A stretch of DNA of 54,138 bases, from positions 1 to 54,138 of the forward strand of contig CABUUK010000005.1 of assembly GCA_902494765.1 (NCBI GenBank), given 5' to 3'. The stretch comes from an uncultured Collinsella sp. GTDB taxonomy: Bacteria > Actinomycetota > Coriobacteriia > Coriobacteriales > Coriobacteriaceae. The translations under genes and the position numbers were made by a program. The notes under the pieces are model-generated. The model was not told where the DNA came from. It saw nothing but the letters and a program-made list of their open reading frames with translations, and searched no databases. Shown here piece by piece: positions 41,141 through 50,152 of this stretch (position 1 is its first letter; every line of letters starts with the position of its first letter).

Positions 41141-42008
41141 ACGCCTCCCTCACCTTTCCGTGCACATGTCTGATAACCGCGGCAACGTCATCGGCCGAGG
41201 CAGTTCCGTTATTAACGATAAAATTAGCGTGAACGGGCGAAACTTCCGCGCCGCCAATCGAAAAACCCTTTAATCCACAATCCTCGATAAGCTTGCCCAC
41301 GCTCGCATCGGGCGGATTGCGAAAGACCGACCCGCAGGATGCGCGACCCATGGGCTGTGTACGCTTGCGCCTCGTAAGGTACCGCTCCATGCGCTCGCGA
41401 ATGTCGGCCTTGGGCGCCGGTTTAAGCTTGAGCACGCACTCGAGGATGATCTCATTGCGGGGAAGGCTACATTCGCGGTAGCCCCAAGTGATCTCGGACC
41501 CCGCATAATGCTTGATACCGGATGCCGGGTCAAACGTTACGACATCCTCAACCAGCGAGCCAATCCACTCGGTTCGTGTGCCGGCATTCATAGATATCGC
41601 ACCGCCGACCGAACCAGGGATGCCAACGGCAAACTCAAGGCCCGAGAGGCTACGCGACAGGGCATCGTTGACCAAGCGCGCAAACATCACGCCCGCACCG
41701 ACCGTCAGCGTACAACCGTCATCGGCAACAACCGTGCGCTGAAACTCACGTCCGAGCGAAATGACGGCACCGCGATAACCGCCATCGGCAACCAGCAGAT
41801 TGGAGCCCTTGCCGATGATGACCCACGGCACCTGCTCGCGATCGAGCACCGCCACGGCACGGCGGAGGGCATGATAGCTATGGCACGTCACAAAGAGGTC
41901 GGCCTTGCCGCCGATACGATAGCTCGTATGACGCGCAAGGCGCTCGTCCTCGATCACATCCGTGTCGATCATGCCCGAGAGCGCCATGACGGCGTTAAAC
42001 AGACCCAT
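41097..42008 (-). CDS. murB: UDP-N-acetylenolpyruvoylglucosamine reductase
   Basis: 303 residues. FAD-binding segments are YRIGGKADLF, GKGSNLLVADGG and GIPGSVGGAISMNAG. The catalytic serine is in CGSVFRNP and the final glutamate in RPEVKFLG. The length fits the type II enzymes. It reduces enolpyruvyl-UDP-GlcNAc to UDP-MurNAc. It starts 5 nt after murC and overlaps ftsQ. Confidence 0.95.
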   Translation of the reverse strand: MGLFNAVMALSGMIDTDVIEDERLARHTSYRIGGKADLFVTCHSYHALRRAVAVLDREQVPWVIIGKGSNLLVADGGYRGAVISLGREFQRTVVADDGCTLTVGAGVMFARLVNDALSRSLSGLEFAVGIPGSVGGAISMNAGTRTEWIGSLVEDVVTFDPASGIKHYAGSEITWGYRECSLPRNEIILECVLKLKPAPKADIRERMERYLTRRKRTQPMGRASCGSVFRNPPDASVGKLIEDCGLKGFSIGGAEVSPVHANFIVNNGTASADDVAAVIRHVHGKVREAYGIELRPEVKFLGF

Positions 42009-42013
42009 TAGAC

Positions 42014-43432
42014 TTAAGCGTCTTTCTTGGCAGTCAGATACTCAATGAACTCGGGACCGACGGTCGTAACGTCACCAGCACCCATAGTGAGCAGCAGGTC
42101 GCCCTCGCCCACCATCTGCTCGAGCTCCTGATTAAGCTCAAGACGGCTGGAGCAGTACACGACCTCCTTGCCAGGATGCTTGGCGCGCACGGTATCGGCG
42201 AGCATCTTAGAGGTGACACCCGGAATGGGCATCTCGCCAGCCGAGAACACATCAATCAGCAGCAGTTTATCGGCATTGGCAAATGCATCGGCAAAGTCGT
42301 CGCACAGGGCCTGCAGGCGCGAATAGCGGTGCGGCTGGAACACGACGTCGACATGCTTGTAGCCCAGCGACGAAGCGGCAGCAAGCGTCGCCTTGATCTC
42401 GGTGGGGTGATGGCCGTAATCATCGACCACGGTGATGCCATCGATATCGCCCACGTGGGTAAAGCGACGGCGGACGCCCTCAAAGCTCGAGAGCGCCTTG
42501 GCGGCGGAGTCGATGTCAAGGCCCAGGACATGGGCGACGGTGAGCACCGCCGTGGCGTTGAGCATGTTGTGGCGACCGGGATTGCTCTTGATCTCCACAG
42601 CATGCTCAGTGCCGTCCTCAAAGCGAACGATAAAGTCACTCTGGATGCCCTTGACATCCGGGTGCATGCAGACGATGTCGTTGCTCTCGGCAAAGCCGTA
42701 GGAAAGCACGTGACGGCCCGTCGACTTGGCGAGCTCGACCAGATGCGGGTCCTCACCGCAGACGATGACGGTGCCGTCCTCGCCCACCAGGCTCATGAAT
42801 TTGGCGAAAGTTGCCTCGATCTCCTCGATACCCGAGTAGTGATCGAGGTGGTCGGCCTCGACGTTGGTCACAATGACCACGTTGGGGTTCAGGAACAGGA
42901 AGGAGCTGTCGGACTCGTCGGCCTCGGCGACAAAGTAGTCGCCCGAGCCGTTCTTGCCGTTCGTGTCATAGCCCTCGACAATGCCGCCGATCAAGAAGCT
43001 CGGATCCAGGCCCATGCGGTCGAGCATGGTGGCGCACATCGAAGACGTGGTGGTCTTGCCATGCGTGCCGGCAACAGCGACGGTGGTGTAGCCGTGGCCC
43101 AAAGCAGAGAGCATCTTGGCACGGGGCCACACGGGAATACCAAGCTCGCGAGCGCGCACGAGTTCGGGGTTGGACTCGGGAATAGCGGTAGAGACAACAA
43201 CCACGTCGGGCTTGACCTCGTCGATCGTGGCGGCCTCATGGCCCACATGCACCTTCACACCAGCGCGGGTAAGCTGGCGGATATAACGTGACGTCTTAAG
43301 GTCGGAGCCGGTAACGGCATAACCGCGCTCGTGCAGAACGAGGGCGATGCCGCTCATGCCGGCGCCGCCGATACCGATAAAGTGGGCGCTCTTAAACTCG
43401 GGCGCGGAGGTTGCAGTCTGGGAATCAGCCAT
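42014..43432 (-). CDS. murC: UDP-N-acetylmuramate--L-alanine ligase
   Basis: 472 residues. GIGGAGMSGIA is the UDP-binding glycine-rich motif, GTHGKTTTSS the ATP P-loop, and NVEADHLDHY and DDYGHHPTE are typical of MurC. It adds L-alanine to UDP-MurNAc. The start at 43432 is AAGGAG-preceded by 11 nt. An upstream GTG would add nine residues. Confidence 0.96.
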   Translation of the reverse strand: MADSQTATSAPEFKSAHFIGIGGAGMSGIALVLHERGYAVTGSDLKTSRYIRQLTRAGVKVHVGHEAATIDEVKPDVVVVSTAIPESNPELVRARELGIPVWPRAKMLSALGHGYTTVAVAGTHGKTTTSSMCATMLDRMGLDPSFLIGGIVEGYDTNGKNGSGDYFVAEADESDSSFLFLNPNVVIVTNVEADHLDHYSGIEEIEATFAKFMSLVGEDGTVIVCGEDPHLVELAKSTGRHVLSYGFAESNDIVCMHPDVKGIQSDFIVRFEDGTEHAVEIKSNPGRHNMLNATAVLTVAHVLGLDIDSAAKALSSFEGVRRRFTHVGDIDGITVVDDYGHHPTEIKATLAAASSLGYKHVDVVFQPHRYSRLQALCDDFADAFANADKLLLIDVFSAGEMPIPGVTSKMLADTVRAKHPGKEVVYCSSRLELNQELEQMVGEGDLLLTMGAGDVTTVGPEFIEYLTAKKDA

Positions 43433-43529
43433 GTGCTCGTGTACTCCTTGCGTAAACACTGCCTGTAACCCGTTAACTGTACCGCACCAACCGCATCAGC
43501 GCGAGGGCGACCGACGATATCCCGTCTAA

Positions 43530-44645
43530 CTAACGCAAACCCTCTACCGCATCCGCCAGAAGAGCGGCGGCCCTATCCTGAGCCAGACCACGCGCCGCCT
43601 GACGCATGGCGTCGCGCGCCGCCGCGTCATCGACCAGGTGCAGCAGCTCATCGGCAAAGGCAGAACCGTCGATATCGGCATCGGCGCAGAGCACGCCGGC
43701 CCCGGCGTCGACCAGATAACGGGCATTGGTGGTTTGGTGATCGGCCGTGGCGTGCGGGTACGGCACGAGCACCGAAGGCACGGCGAGTGCAGCGATCTCG
43801 GCCACGCTCGATGCGCCCGAACGCGAGAGCACCAAATCGGCAGCAGCCAGCATATCGCCCATGTTGTCGATGTAAGGCTGGACGCGGTAACGCTTCGCCT
43901 CCTCGGGCGTCAGCGCCAAAGCGCGCTCGGTCTCCTCAAAGCCGTCGGCACCCGTCGAATGCAACACATAGAGGTTCTTGCGCGAAAGCAGCTCGTTTTT
44001 GAGCGAAGCCACGCGCTCGTTGAGGTGCTGGGCGCCAAGTGAACCGCCAAAGACGAGCAGCAGCGTAGCGTCCTCGGGAACGCCAAGTGCCTTGCGGCCG
44101 CGAGCGCGATCGCCCTCGATTACCGAGCGACGTACGGGGTTGCCGGTCATGAGCACGTGGCCAGGGTCACCTTCGCGCTCAAAGACCGAACGCGCTGCCG
44201 GCACCGAGATGCACACGCGGGCGGCGTGGGAGTTCATCATCTTGTTGGCCAGGCCCGGAACAGAGTTCTGCTCATGCAGCAGATACGGAACGCCCGCGCC
44301 CTTACACCACCCCAGCAGCGGAACCTCGACATAGGCACCAAAACCAATGGCGGCATCGGGCTTGCCAACCTTTGAGAAATGACTGGCGAGCGCACGTTTG
44401 GCCTTGTTGACACGCCACAGCGAGGTCAGCGCCGTCCAAGGACGGGAGCGGTCGAAGCCCGTGACCGTAATGGGCACAAAATCAAACCCAGCCTCGGGGA
44501 CCAGACGACCCTCGAGCTTGCGCGACTGGCCCACGAACACAACGTGGTGACCACGGTCACGCAGCTCTTCGGCCAAGGCGAGCGCGGGGTTGATGTGTCC
44601 TGCCGTGCCGCCGGCTGCAATAGCAACGGTCATTTTATCGGTCAT
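43530..44645 (-). CDS. murG: UDP-GlcNAc:lipid I N-acetylglucosaminyltransferase
   Basis: 371 residues of GT-B fold. GGTAGHINPALALA is the N-terminal lipid-side loop, GFGAYVEVPLL and LHEQNSVPGLANK follow, and the donor site has GGSLGAQHLN and SRSGASSVAEI. It makes lipid II from lipid I at the membrane. It overlaps ftsW by 11 nt; AAGGGA precedes the start at 44645. Confidence 0.96.
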   Translation of the reverse strand: MTDKMTVAIAAGGTAGHINPALALAEELRDRGHHVVFVGQSRKLEGRLVPEAGFDFVPITVTGFDRSRPWTALTSLWRVNKAKRALASHFSKVGKPDAAIGFGAYVEVPLLGWCKGAGVPYLLHEQNSVPGLANKMMNSHAARVCISVPAARSVFEREGDPGHVLMTGNPVRRSVIEGDRARGRKALGVPEDATLLLVFGGSLGAQHLNERVASLKNELLSRKNLYVLHSTGADGFEETERALALTPEEAKRYRVQPYIDNMGDMLAAADLVLSRSGASSVAEIAALAVPSVLVPYPHATADHQTTNARYLVDAGAGVLCADADIDGSAFADELLHLVDDAAARDAMRQAARGLAQDRAAALLADAVEGLR

Positions 44646-46155
44646 GGTAGTCCCTTCGTACACGCGGTCCCTGGTCGTCGGTGCGCAGACGCGCCGACGG
44701 GTCCGAGTTCAAATCGATTCGATTATATCCGCCGCCCGCGTTGCGAGGGCTGGGGCGCTGCGGACGGCCTTGCGGAGCCGTTCGCGAGCGTGGACGAGCT
44801 GCCGGCTCGGATGCAGAACCATCCAGAACGGTAAAGCCGCTACGCGAAGGTCGTTCACCGCGCACATGGGCTACGCCGGCGGTGCTCTCGTCCATAACGG
44901 CAAAGCTCTCACGGCGACGGTCATACTCATCGCGGCGGGCGCTCTCGTACGAAACGCGCAGGATCAACCCGGCAAGCATAAGCGACACAATAATCGACGA
45001 ACCGCCGTAGCTAATAAACGGCAACGGTTTGCCCGTCATGGGAAACACGTTGAGGATGCCCAGCGCGTTAATCAAAAACTGCACCGCGAGAATGACCGCG
45101 GAGCCAGACGCCATGAGCGCGCCCCGGCGATCGGTCGCCTGCTCGGCAATGCGAAACGCCGAGTAGATCAGCATCGCAAACACCAAGAAGAACAGCACGG
45201 TTCCGACAAAACCGACTTCCTCGCCAATGATGGCCAGGATGTAGTCGTTGTGCGCTTCGGGCAGATACGAGTACTTCATGGTTGAGTTGCCGATGCCGCG
45301 GCCGAACAGACCGCCCGAGGCAAAGGCCATGATGGCAAGCGTGGCCTGATAGCCGTCACCATACTCGTCGGCCCAAGGGTTCAAGGCAACCTGAATACGC
45401 ACCATACGGTACGGCTCTGCGACAAGCGCAATCACGATCACGAGAATGCCGAAGATTAGCACGCCGATGATAAATCTGGGGTCGAGACCCGCAAACAACG
45501 CCATGCACATGAGGGTCAACAGGATGATCAGGACAGTACCGAAATCGGGCTGGATAAAGATCAGAAAGAGCGAAATGCCCAGGTAGATGCCCATCTTGCG
45601 AAGGAATTCGTTGATGTTGCCACCGGGCGAAAAGAAGCGATCAAGCATGATGGCCGAATACGCAATGGCAAATGGCTTTAAAAACTCGGAAGGCTGGAAC
45701 TGAATACCGGCGATGTTGAGCCAGCGCGTGGCGCCACGGCTGCCGCTGCCCACCAAGAACACCAGAAGCAGTAGCCCTATCATGCCGATGAGGAAGATCC
45801 TGAGCACATCCTCCCCAAACCAGCTGTCCGGCAAAACGCGCACGATGGCAATCAGCGCCAGAACACCGACCACGGCAAACGCGGCCTGTCGACCCAGAAA
45901 AAACGTCGCCGAGCCATTCTCGTGCAGCGCCTCGACCGAAGACGCCGAGTACACCATCAGCAGACCAAAACACACCAAGGTAAACAGGCAGGCCATGAAT
46001 ATCAGACGGGGGCGCATGATACGGGCGGGAACGCCGGCAATATAGCGTTCGCTAAACGACTGCCCGCCGCGGCCGGGACGCGGTGTGATGCGACGTGAGG
46101 AAGCACGGTCCGAGTCGGGCCTCCTCATACCTTGTCGGGGGCTCTCCTCTCTCAC
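44635..46155 (-). CDS. ftsW: Peptidoglycan glycosyltransferase FtsW
   Basis: 506 residues, SEDS family, about ten membrane helices. Family motifs are LMVYSASS, GIQFQPSEFLKPF, the large loop with NSTMKYSYLPEAHNDYILAIIGEE, and the PLPFISYGGSSI segment near the end. It polymerises lipid II at the septum with FtsI. A long, basic, Arg-rich C-terminal tail of about 100 residues follows. The start is uncertain: GTG at 46155 (AGGGG, 5-nt spacing) or ATG at 46128. Confidence 0.93.
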   Translation of the reverse strand: MREESPRQGMRRPDSDRASSRRITPRPGRGGQSFSERYIAGVPARIMRPRLIFMACLFTLVCFGLLMVYSASSVEALHENGSATFFLGRQAAFAVVGVLALIAIVRVLPDSWFGEDVLRIFLIGMIGLLLLVFLVGSGSRGATRWLNIAGIQFQPSEFLKPFAIAYSAIMLDRFFSPGGNINEFLRKMGIYLGISLFLIFIQPDFGTVLIILLTLMCMALFAGLDPRFIIGVLIFGILVIVIALVAEPYRMVRIQVALNPWADEYGDGYQATLAIMAFASGGLFGRGIGNSTMKYSYLPEAHNDYILAIIGEEVGFVGTVLFFLVFAMLIYSAFRIAEQATDRRGALMASGSAVILAVQFLINALGILNVFPMTGKPLPFISYGGSSIIVSLMLAGLILRVSYESARRDEYDRRRESFAVMDESTAGVAHVRGERPSRSGFTVLDGSASEPAARPRSRTAPQGRPQRPSPRNAGGGYNRIDLNSDPSARLRTDDQGPRVRRDYHDR

Positions 46156-46163
46156 CGCAACCC

Positions 46164-47570
46164 CTATTCCATTTGTGATTTCGCCGTAGCGGCAAGCTGA
46201 GCCACGTAGTCCTTAAACACGCGGCCGCGCTCCTCATAGCCCGAGAACTCATCGAACGAAGAGCAGGCAGGAGAAAGTAAAATCACGTCACCACGGCTCG
46301 ACAACGAACGGGCAACGTCCACGGCGTCGCGTAGGTCATCCGCCTGGGCGATATCCACATCGCCATCGACATCGGCCTCGTCCATAGCGGCGGTGAAGCG
46401 CTCGCGCGCATCGCCAAAGCAGACGACCGAGCGTACGTTATCCATAACAACGCGCGCGAAGTCCGTGAGCGGCGTGCCCTTATCGTGGCCGCCGAGCAGC
46501 AAGATCACGTCGTCATCGGGAAATGCCGTCAGTGCCTTCTCGACCGCATCGGTGTTGGTCGCCTTGGAATCGTTGACGTAGCGCACGCCGTCAATCTCGC
46601 CACACGGCTCCACGCGGTGCTCGAGCGGCTGGAACGAGGCCAGACCGCGGCAGACACCATCGACATCGGCACCGACTGCCAAGGCAGCCGTGGCAGCGCA
46701 CAGGGCATTGATAACATTGTGATGGCCCGAGATCTTGAGCTCGGATGTAGCGATGAGCGGGGTCTCGACGCCCTTCAGGCGCACGACCATCTTGCCGTCG
46801 CGCACAAAGGCGGCATCCTCGCCCTCAGGCTCGTCAAAGGCAACCTTGCAGATGCGACGACCCGGCGTGTAGATGTACTCATCGAACTCGTGAATGCCGG
46901 CGTCTTCGACGTCGACAACCGCCAGATCGTCATCGACCATATTGTCAAACAGTTTGATCTTGGCAAGCGCGTAGTTCTTATGGCTCTTATGCCAGCCCAG
47001 GTGGTCGGGCGTGATGTTGAGCAGCACCGCCACGCGGGGGTGGAGCTCGGTTGTCGTAGCAATCTGATAGCTCGAGAGCTCAGCCACAAACCACTCGTTG
47101 TGGGCTCGGCCGTCAATCTCGTTGACCGGCGGCTCGCCGATGTTGCCGACAGCAACGCTGGCCTCGCCGGCAGCCTTAAGCAGATGATCAGTCAGCGACG
47201 TGGTGGTCGTCTTGCCGTTGGTGCCCGTGATGGCAATCCAGTTATCGGGCGACAGGCGATAGGCAAACTCGGGCTCACCCATAATCTGGGCGGCATGCTC
47301 GCGCCCGGCCTTAAAGAAGCCCGAGAACTCCGAGATGCCCGGGCACGTCACGCATACGTCATAGGCGCCCTCGACCTGTTCGGTCCCATAGACAAACGAC
47401 GCACCAGCAGCCTCAAGCGCACGCGTGGCGTCATTGGGCTCAGAGGTGCCGCCGCCATACACGGTAACGGCGCTTACGCGCTCGGGATGTGCCAGCGCCC
47501 AGCGGGCGACATCGAGACCGGATTTGCCCTGACCCAAAACGAGCAGGCTAAAGACATCAGCAAGAGGCAT
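46164..47570 (-). CDS. murD: UDP-N-acetylmuramoylalanine--D-glutamate ligase
   Basis: 468 residues. ATP P-loop ITGTNGKTTTTS, ELSSYQI, ITPDHLGWH, and NDSKATNTDAVEKAL are all MurD features. It adds D-glutamate to UDP-MurNAc-L-Ala. It begins 9 nt after mraY. Confidence 0.95.
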   Translation of the reverse strand: MPLADVFSLLVLGQGKSGLDVARWALAHPERVSAVTVYGGGTSEPNDATRALEAAGASFVYGTEQVEGAYDVCVTCPGISEFSGFFKAGREHAAQIMGEPEFAYRLSPDNWIAITGTNGKTTTTSLTDHLLKAAGEASVAVGNIGEPPVNEIDGRAHNEWFVAELSSYQIATTTELHPRVAVLLNITPDHLGWHKSHKNYALAKIKLFDNMVDDDLAVVDVEDAGIHEFDEYIYTPGRRICKVAFDEPEGEDAAFVRDGKMVVRLKGVETPLIATSELKISGHHNVINALCAATAALAVGADVDGVCRGLASFQPLEHRVEPCGEIDGVRYVNDSKATNTDAVEKALTAFPDDDVILLLGGHDKGTPLTDFARVVMDNVRSVVCFGDARERFTAAMDEADVDGDVDIAQADDLRDAVDVARSLSSRGDVILLSPACSSFDEFSGYEERGRVFKDYVAQLAATAKSQME

Positions 47571-47579
47571 GAAAGACCA

Positions 47580-48599
47580 CTATCCCAACTGGAAGAACAG
47601 GGCAAGGCCAACGGCACCAAAGGCCGCAGCGATAATCCAAAAACGGATGACGACCTTGGTCTCGGCCCAGCCCTTCTTTTCGAAATGATGATGGATGGGC
47701 GCCATAAGGAAGACGCGCTTGTGCGTAAAGTGGAAGTAGACAACCTGAATCATGACCGACAGGGTCTCAACGATAAACAGGCCGCCGATGATGAGGGAGA
47801 CGACCTCGGTGTTGGTCATGATGGACGTGCAGGCAAACGCGGCGCCCAGGGCAAGCGAGCCGGTATCGCCCATAAAGATGCTCGCCGGATAGCAGTTGAA
47901 CCACAGAAAGCCCAAGCAGGCACCGGCACACGCGGTGCAGAAGATGGACAGGTTCACGTCTCCGTGCAAAAACGCCATGGCAGCCATGGCGAGCATGGCA
48001 ATCATAGAGGTGCCGCCAGCAAGACCATCAAGGCCATCGGTCAGGTTCACGGCATTAGAAAGACCGGCGATCATCAGCCAGCAAAAGACAATGTAGAGCC
48101 ACGGGAACGAAAGGCCGCAGATGGTGGTCGAAAGCACGCCAAGGTCAATCGTCAGGCCGCCGGGAAAACGAATCTCGGGGGCGACGCCGCACCAGTTAAC
48201 GGCAAGTACCGTAAAGGTGACACAGATAATGGTTAGGCCGATCATCTTGGCATGAGGCGTCAGACCGAGCGAGCGCCCATGCGTAACGGAGGTCAGGTCG
48301 TCGATCAGGCCCAGCACGCCGGTCGTCAGCGTGGCGAGCAGCACGAGCACGAGCTCGGTGGTGAGCTTGCCCATCAGCAGGCAGGTCAGCGAAATCGCAA
48401 CAAGGATGATGACGCCGCCCATGGTCGGCGTACCCTGTTTAATCAAATGACGCTTGGGGCCGTCGGCTCGGACCTGTTGACCGATACCCTCGACCTTCAG
48501 CAGCTTGATCCACCACGGCATGAGCAGCAGCGCAATGGCAGCGGCGATGCCAAGCCCCAAAAAAGCCTGATACGTTGGATACGAGGGATTGCCGAACAT
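47580..48599 (-). CDS. mraY: Phospho-N-acetylmuramoyl-pentapeptide transferase
   Basis: 339 residues with ten membrane helices. Motifs include KQGTPTMGG, GLIDDLTSV, the NAVNLTDGLDGLAGG catalytic loop, FMGDTGSLALG, and APIHHHFE. It transfers the pentapeptide precursor to undecaprenyl phosphate, making lipid I. It starts 3 nt after murF. Confidence 0.97.
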   Translation of the reverse strand: MFGNPSYPTYQAFLGLGIAAAIALLLMPWWIKLLKVEGIGQQVRADGPKRHLIKQGTPTMGGVIILVAISLTCLLMGKLTTELVLVLLATLTTGVLGLIDDLTSVTHGRSLGLTPHAKMIGLTIICVTFTVLAVNWCGVAPEIRFPGGLTIDLGVLSTTICGLSFPWLYIVFCWLMIAGLSNAVNLTDGLDGLAGGTSMIAMLAMAAMAFLHGDVNLSIFCTACAGACLGFLWFNCYPASIFMGDTGSLALGAAFACTSIMTNTEVVSLIIGGLFIVETLSVMIQVVYFHFTHKRVFLMAPIHHHFEKKGWAETKVVIRFWIIAAAFGAVGLALFFQLG

Positions 48600-48602
48600 G
48601 GG

Positions 48603-50027
48603 CTAGCACACACCTTCCACAAAGCGGTCGAGCTCAACAAAGCGGGAACCCTTGACCAGTACAACATCATGTTTTTCAAGCGCGCCGCCCATGCGGTCGA
48701 GCACCTGCTGATAATCGGAGAACACCTGGATGCGGTCCTCGTCCATGCCCATCATGCGCGCGGCATCGGCCATAAGCTGGGCCAGCTCACCACCCACGCA
48801 CGCCAGCATGTCGAGCTTCTTGGCGGCCGCATAGGCGCCCACGAGCTCATGCATGCGAGGAGCCTCATCGCCCATCTCGCCCATCTCGCCCAGGATCGCC
48901 ATGCGAGACCCCGTGCACGAAAGCGAGCACAGTAGATCGAGGCCAGCAGCCATGGATTCGGCACTGGCGTTATAGGAATCGTCGATGACGCGGGCACCGC
49001 TCTTGGCGCGCTTGATCTCCTGGCGGTGACCGGTGATCGTGAGGCCCCTAAAGGCAGCATCGATCTGCTCGGGCGTCACGCCCAGGCGATAGGAAACCGC
49101 GGCGGCCTTAACGGCATTAGGAACGGACTGCACGCCGGGGATGGCAAGCATGGTATCGATCGTCTCACCCTGGCCAAAATCGAGCGTAAAGACCGGACGT
49201 CCCTCGTCATCAACACGAATGTCGCGGGCACGGACCTCATCATCGTCCGAGACGCCGGCCAGCATCACATCGATACCAGCAGGCTGGGCGAACGTATCGC
49301 GAATGAACGGCGTAAAGTCGTCCTCGCCGCCCAAAACCAGCAGCGGCAAGAAGTCGCCGGCGGCGCACATACCCTGGACAATCTCGGCCTTAGCGCGGGC
49401 GATGTTCTCGCGGCTGCCCAAAATGCCGATGTGAGAGGTACCAATCTTGCTTACGATGGCAAGGTTGGGATTGGCGGACTGGGACAGGCGCTCAATCTCG
49501 TGGAAATGGTTCATGCCCATCTCGAGCACCAGGACCTCGGTATCGGCCGGAGCGGAAAGCACCGTGAGCGGCATGCCGATCAGGTTATTGAAATTGCCCT
49601 TGGTGGCCCAGACACGATAGCGCTTGGCGAGCACGGCGGCGAGCACGTCCTTGGTCGTCGTCTTGCCGATGGAACCGGTAATGCCAACGACCAGGCAGCC
49701 AAGCTCCAGGCGATACGTGTGCGCCAAACGCAGCAGAAACTCCTCGGGATCATCGGTCAGCAGGATGGCGCACCCCTTGTCCTGCGCCAGCGAGACCAGC
49801 TCGGCATCGGGTTCGCGCGTCATCACGACGGCGCCGGCACCCGACTCAATGGCACGGGAGGCAAAATCATTGCCGTCGACCTTTTCGCCGGGGAAGGCGA
49901 CAAAGATCGTCCCCTCCTCGACCTGACGCGAGTCGATAACGCACCCGCGGCATACCCGATCGACTTCTTCCGTCACGGTTCGGGCCCCCGTTGAGGCCGC
50001 GAGGTTGTTGACGGCGATCTCTATCAT
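48603..50027 (-). CDS. murF: UDP-MurNAc-tripeptide D-alanyl-D-alanine ligase
   Basis: 474 residues. P-loop GITGSIGKTTTKD, WATKGNFNNLIGMPLT, and IDDSYNASAESM mark MurF. It adds D-Ala-D-Ala to the tripeptide precursor. GGGGAG precedes the start at 50027. The gene usually found just before it, murE, is absent; a 125-nt gap with a possible promoter takes its place. Confidence 0.95.
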   Translation of the reverse strand: MIEIAVNNLAASTGARTVTEEVDRVCRGCVIDSRQVEEGTIFVAFPGEKVDGNDFASRAIESGAGAVVMTREPDAELVSLAQDKGCAILLTDDPEEFLLRLAHTYRLELGCLVVGITGSIGKTTTKDVLAAVLAKRYRVWATKGNFNNLIGMPLTVLSAPADTEVLVLEMGMNHFHEIERLSQSANPNLAIVSKIGTSHIGILGSRENIARAKAEIVQGMCAAGDFLPLLVLGGEDDFTPFIRDTFAQPAGIDVMLAGVSDDDEVRARDIRVDDEGRPVFTLDFGQGETIDTMLAIPGVQSVPNAVKAAAVSYRLGVTPEQIDAAFRGLTITGHRQEIKRAKSGARVIDDSYNASAESMAAGLDLLCSLSCTGSRMAILGEMGEMGDEAPRMHELVGAYAAAKKLDMLACVGGELAQLMADAARMMGMDEDRIQVFSDYQQVLDRMGGALEKHDVVLVKGSRFVELDRFVEGVC

Positions 50028-50064
50028 TGCAGCTCCCCTGTAAACCTAATAATGCTATCGGCGT

Positions 50065-50070
50065 ATTGTA
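50065..50070 (-). promoter_or_regulatory. Candidate internal promoter before murF
   Basis: On the minus strand TACAAT lies about 40 nt before murF in the largest gap of the mur cluster. A good -35 is not visible 17 nt upstream. Confidence 0.35.
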
Positions 50071-50152
50071 TCCCAGTGCCATGCGCGCGTGGTGCAGGGC
50101 ATGTGAACACCCTTCAGATCAAACGGCAGACCACGCTCAAGATTGTAACCCC

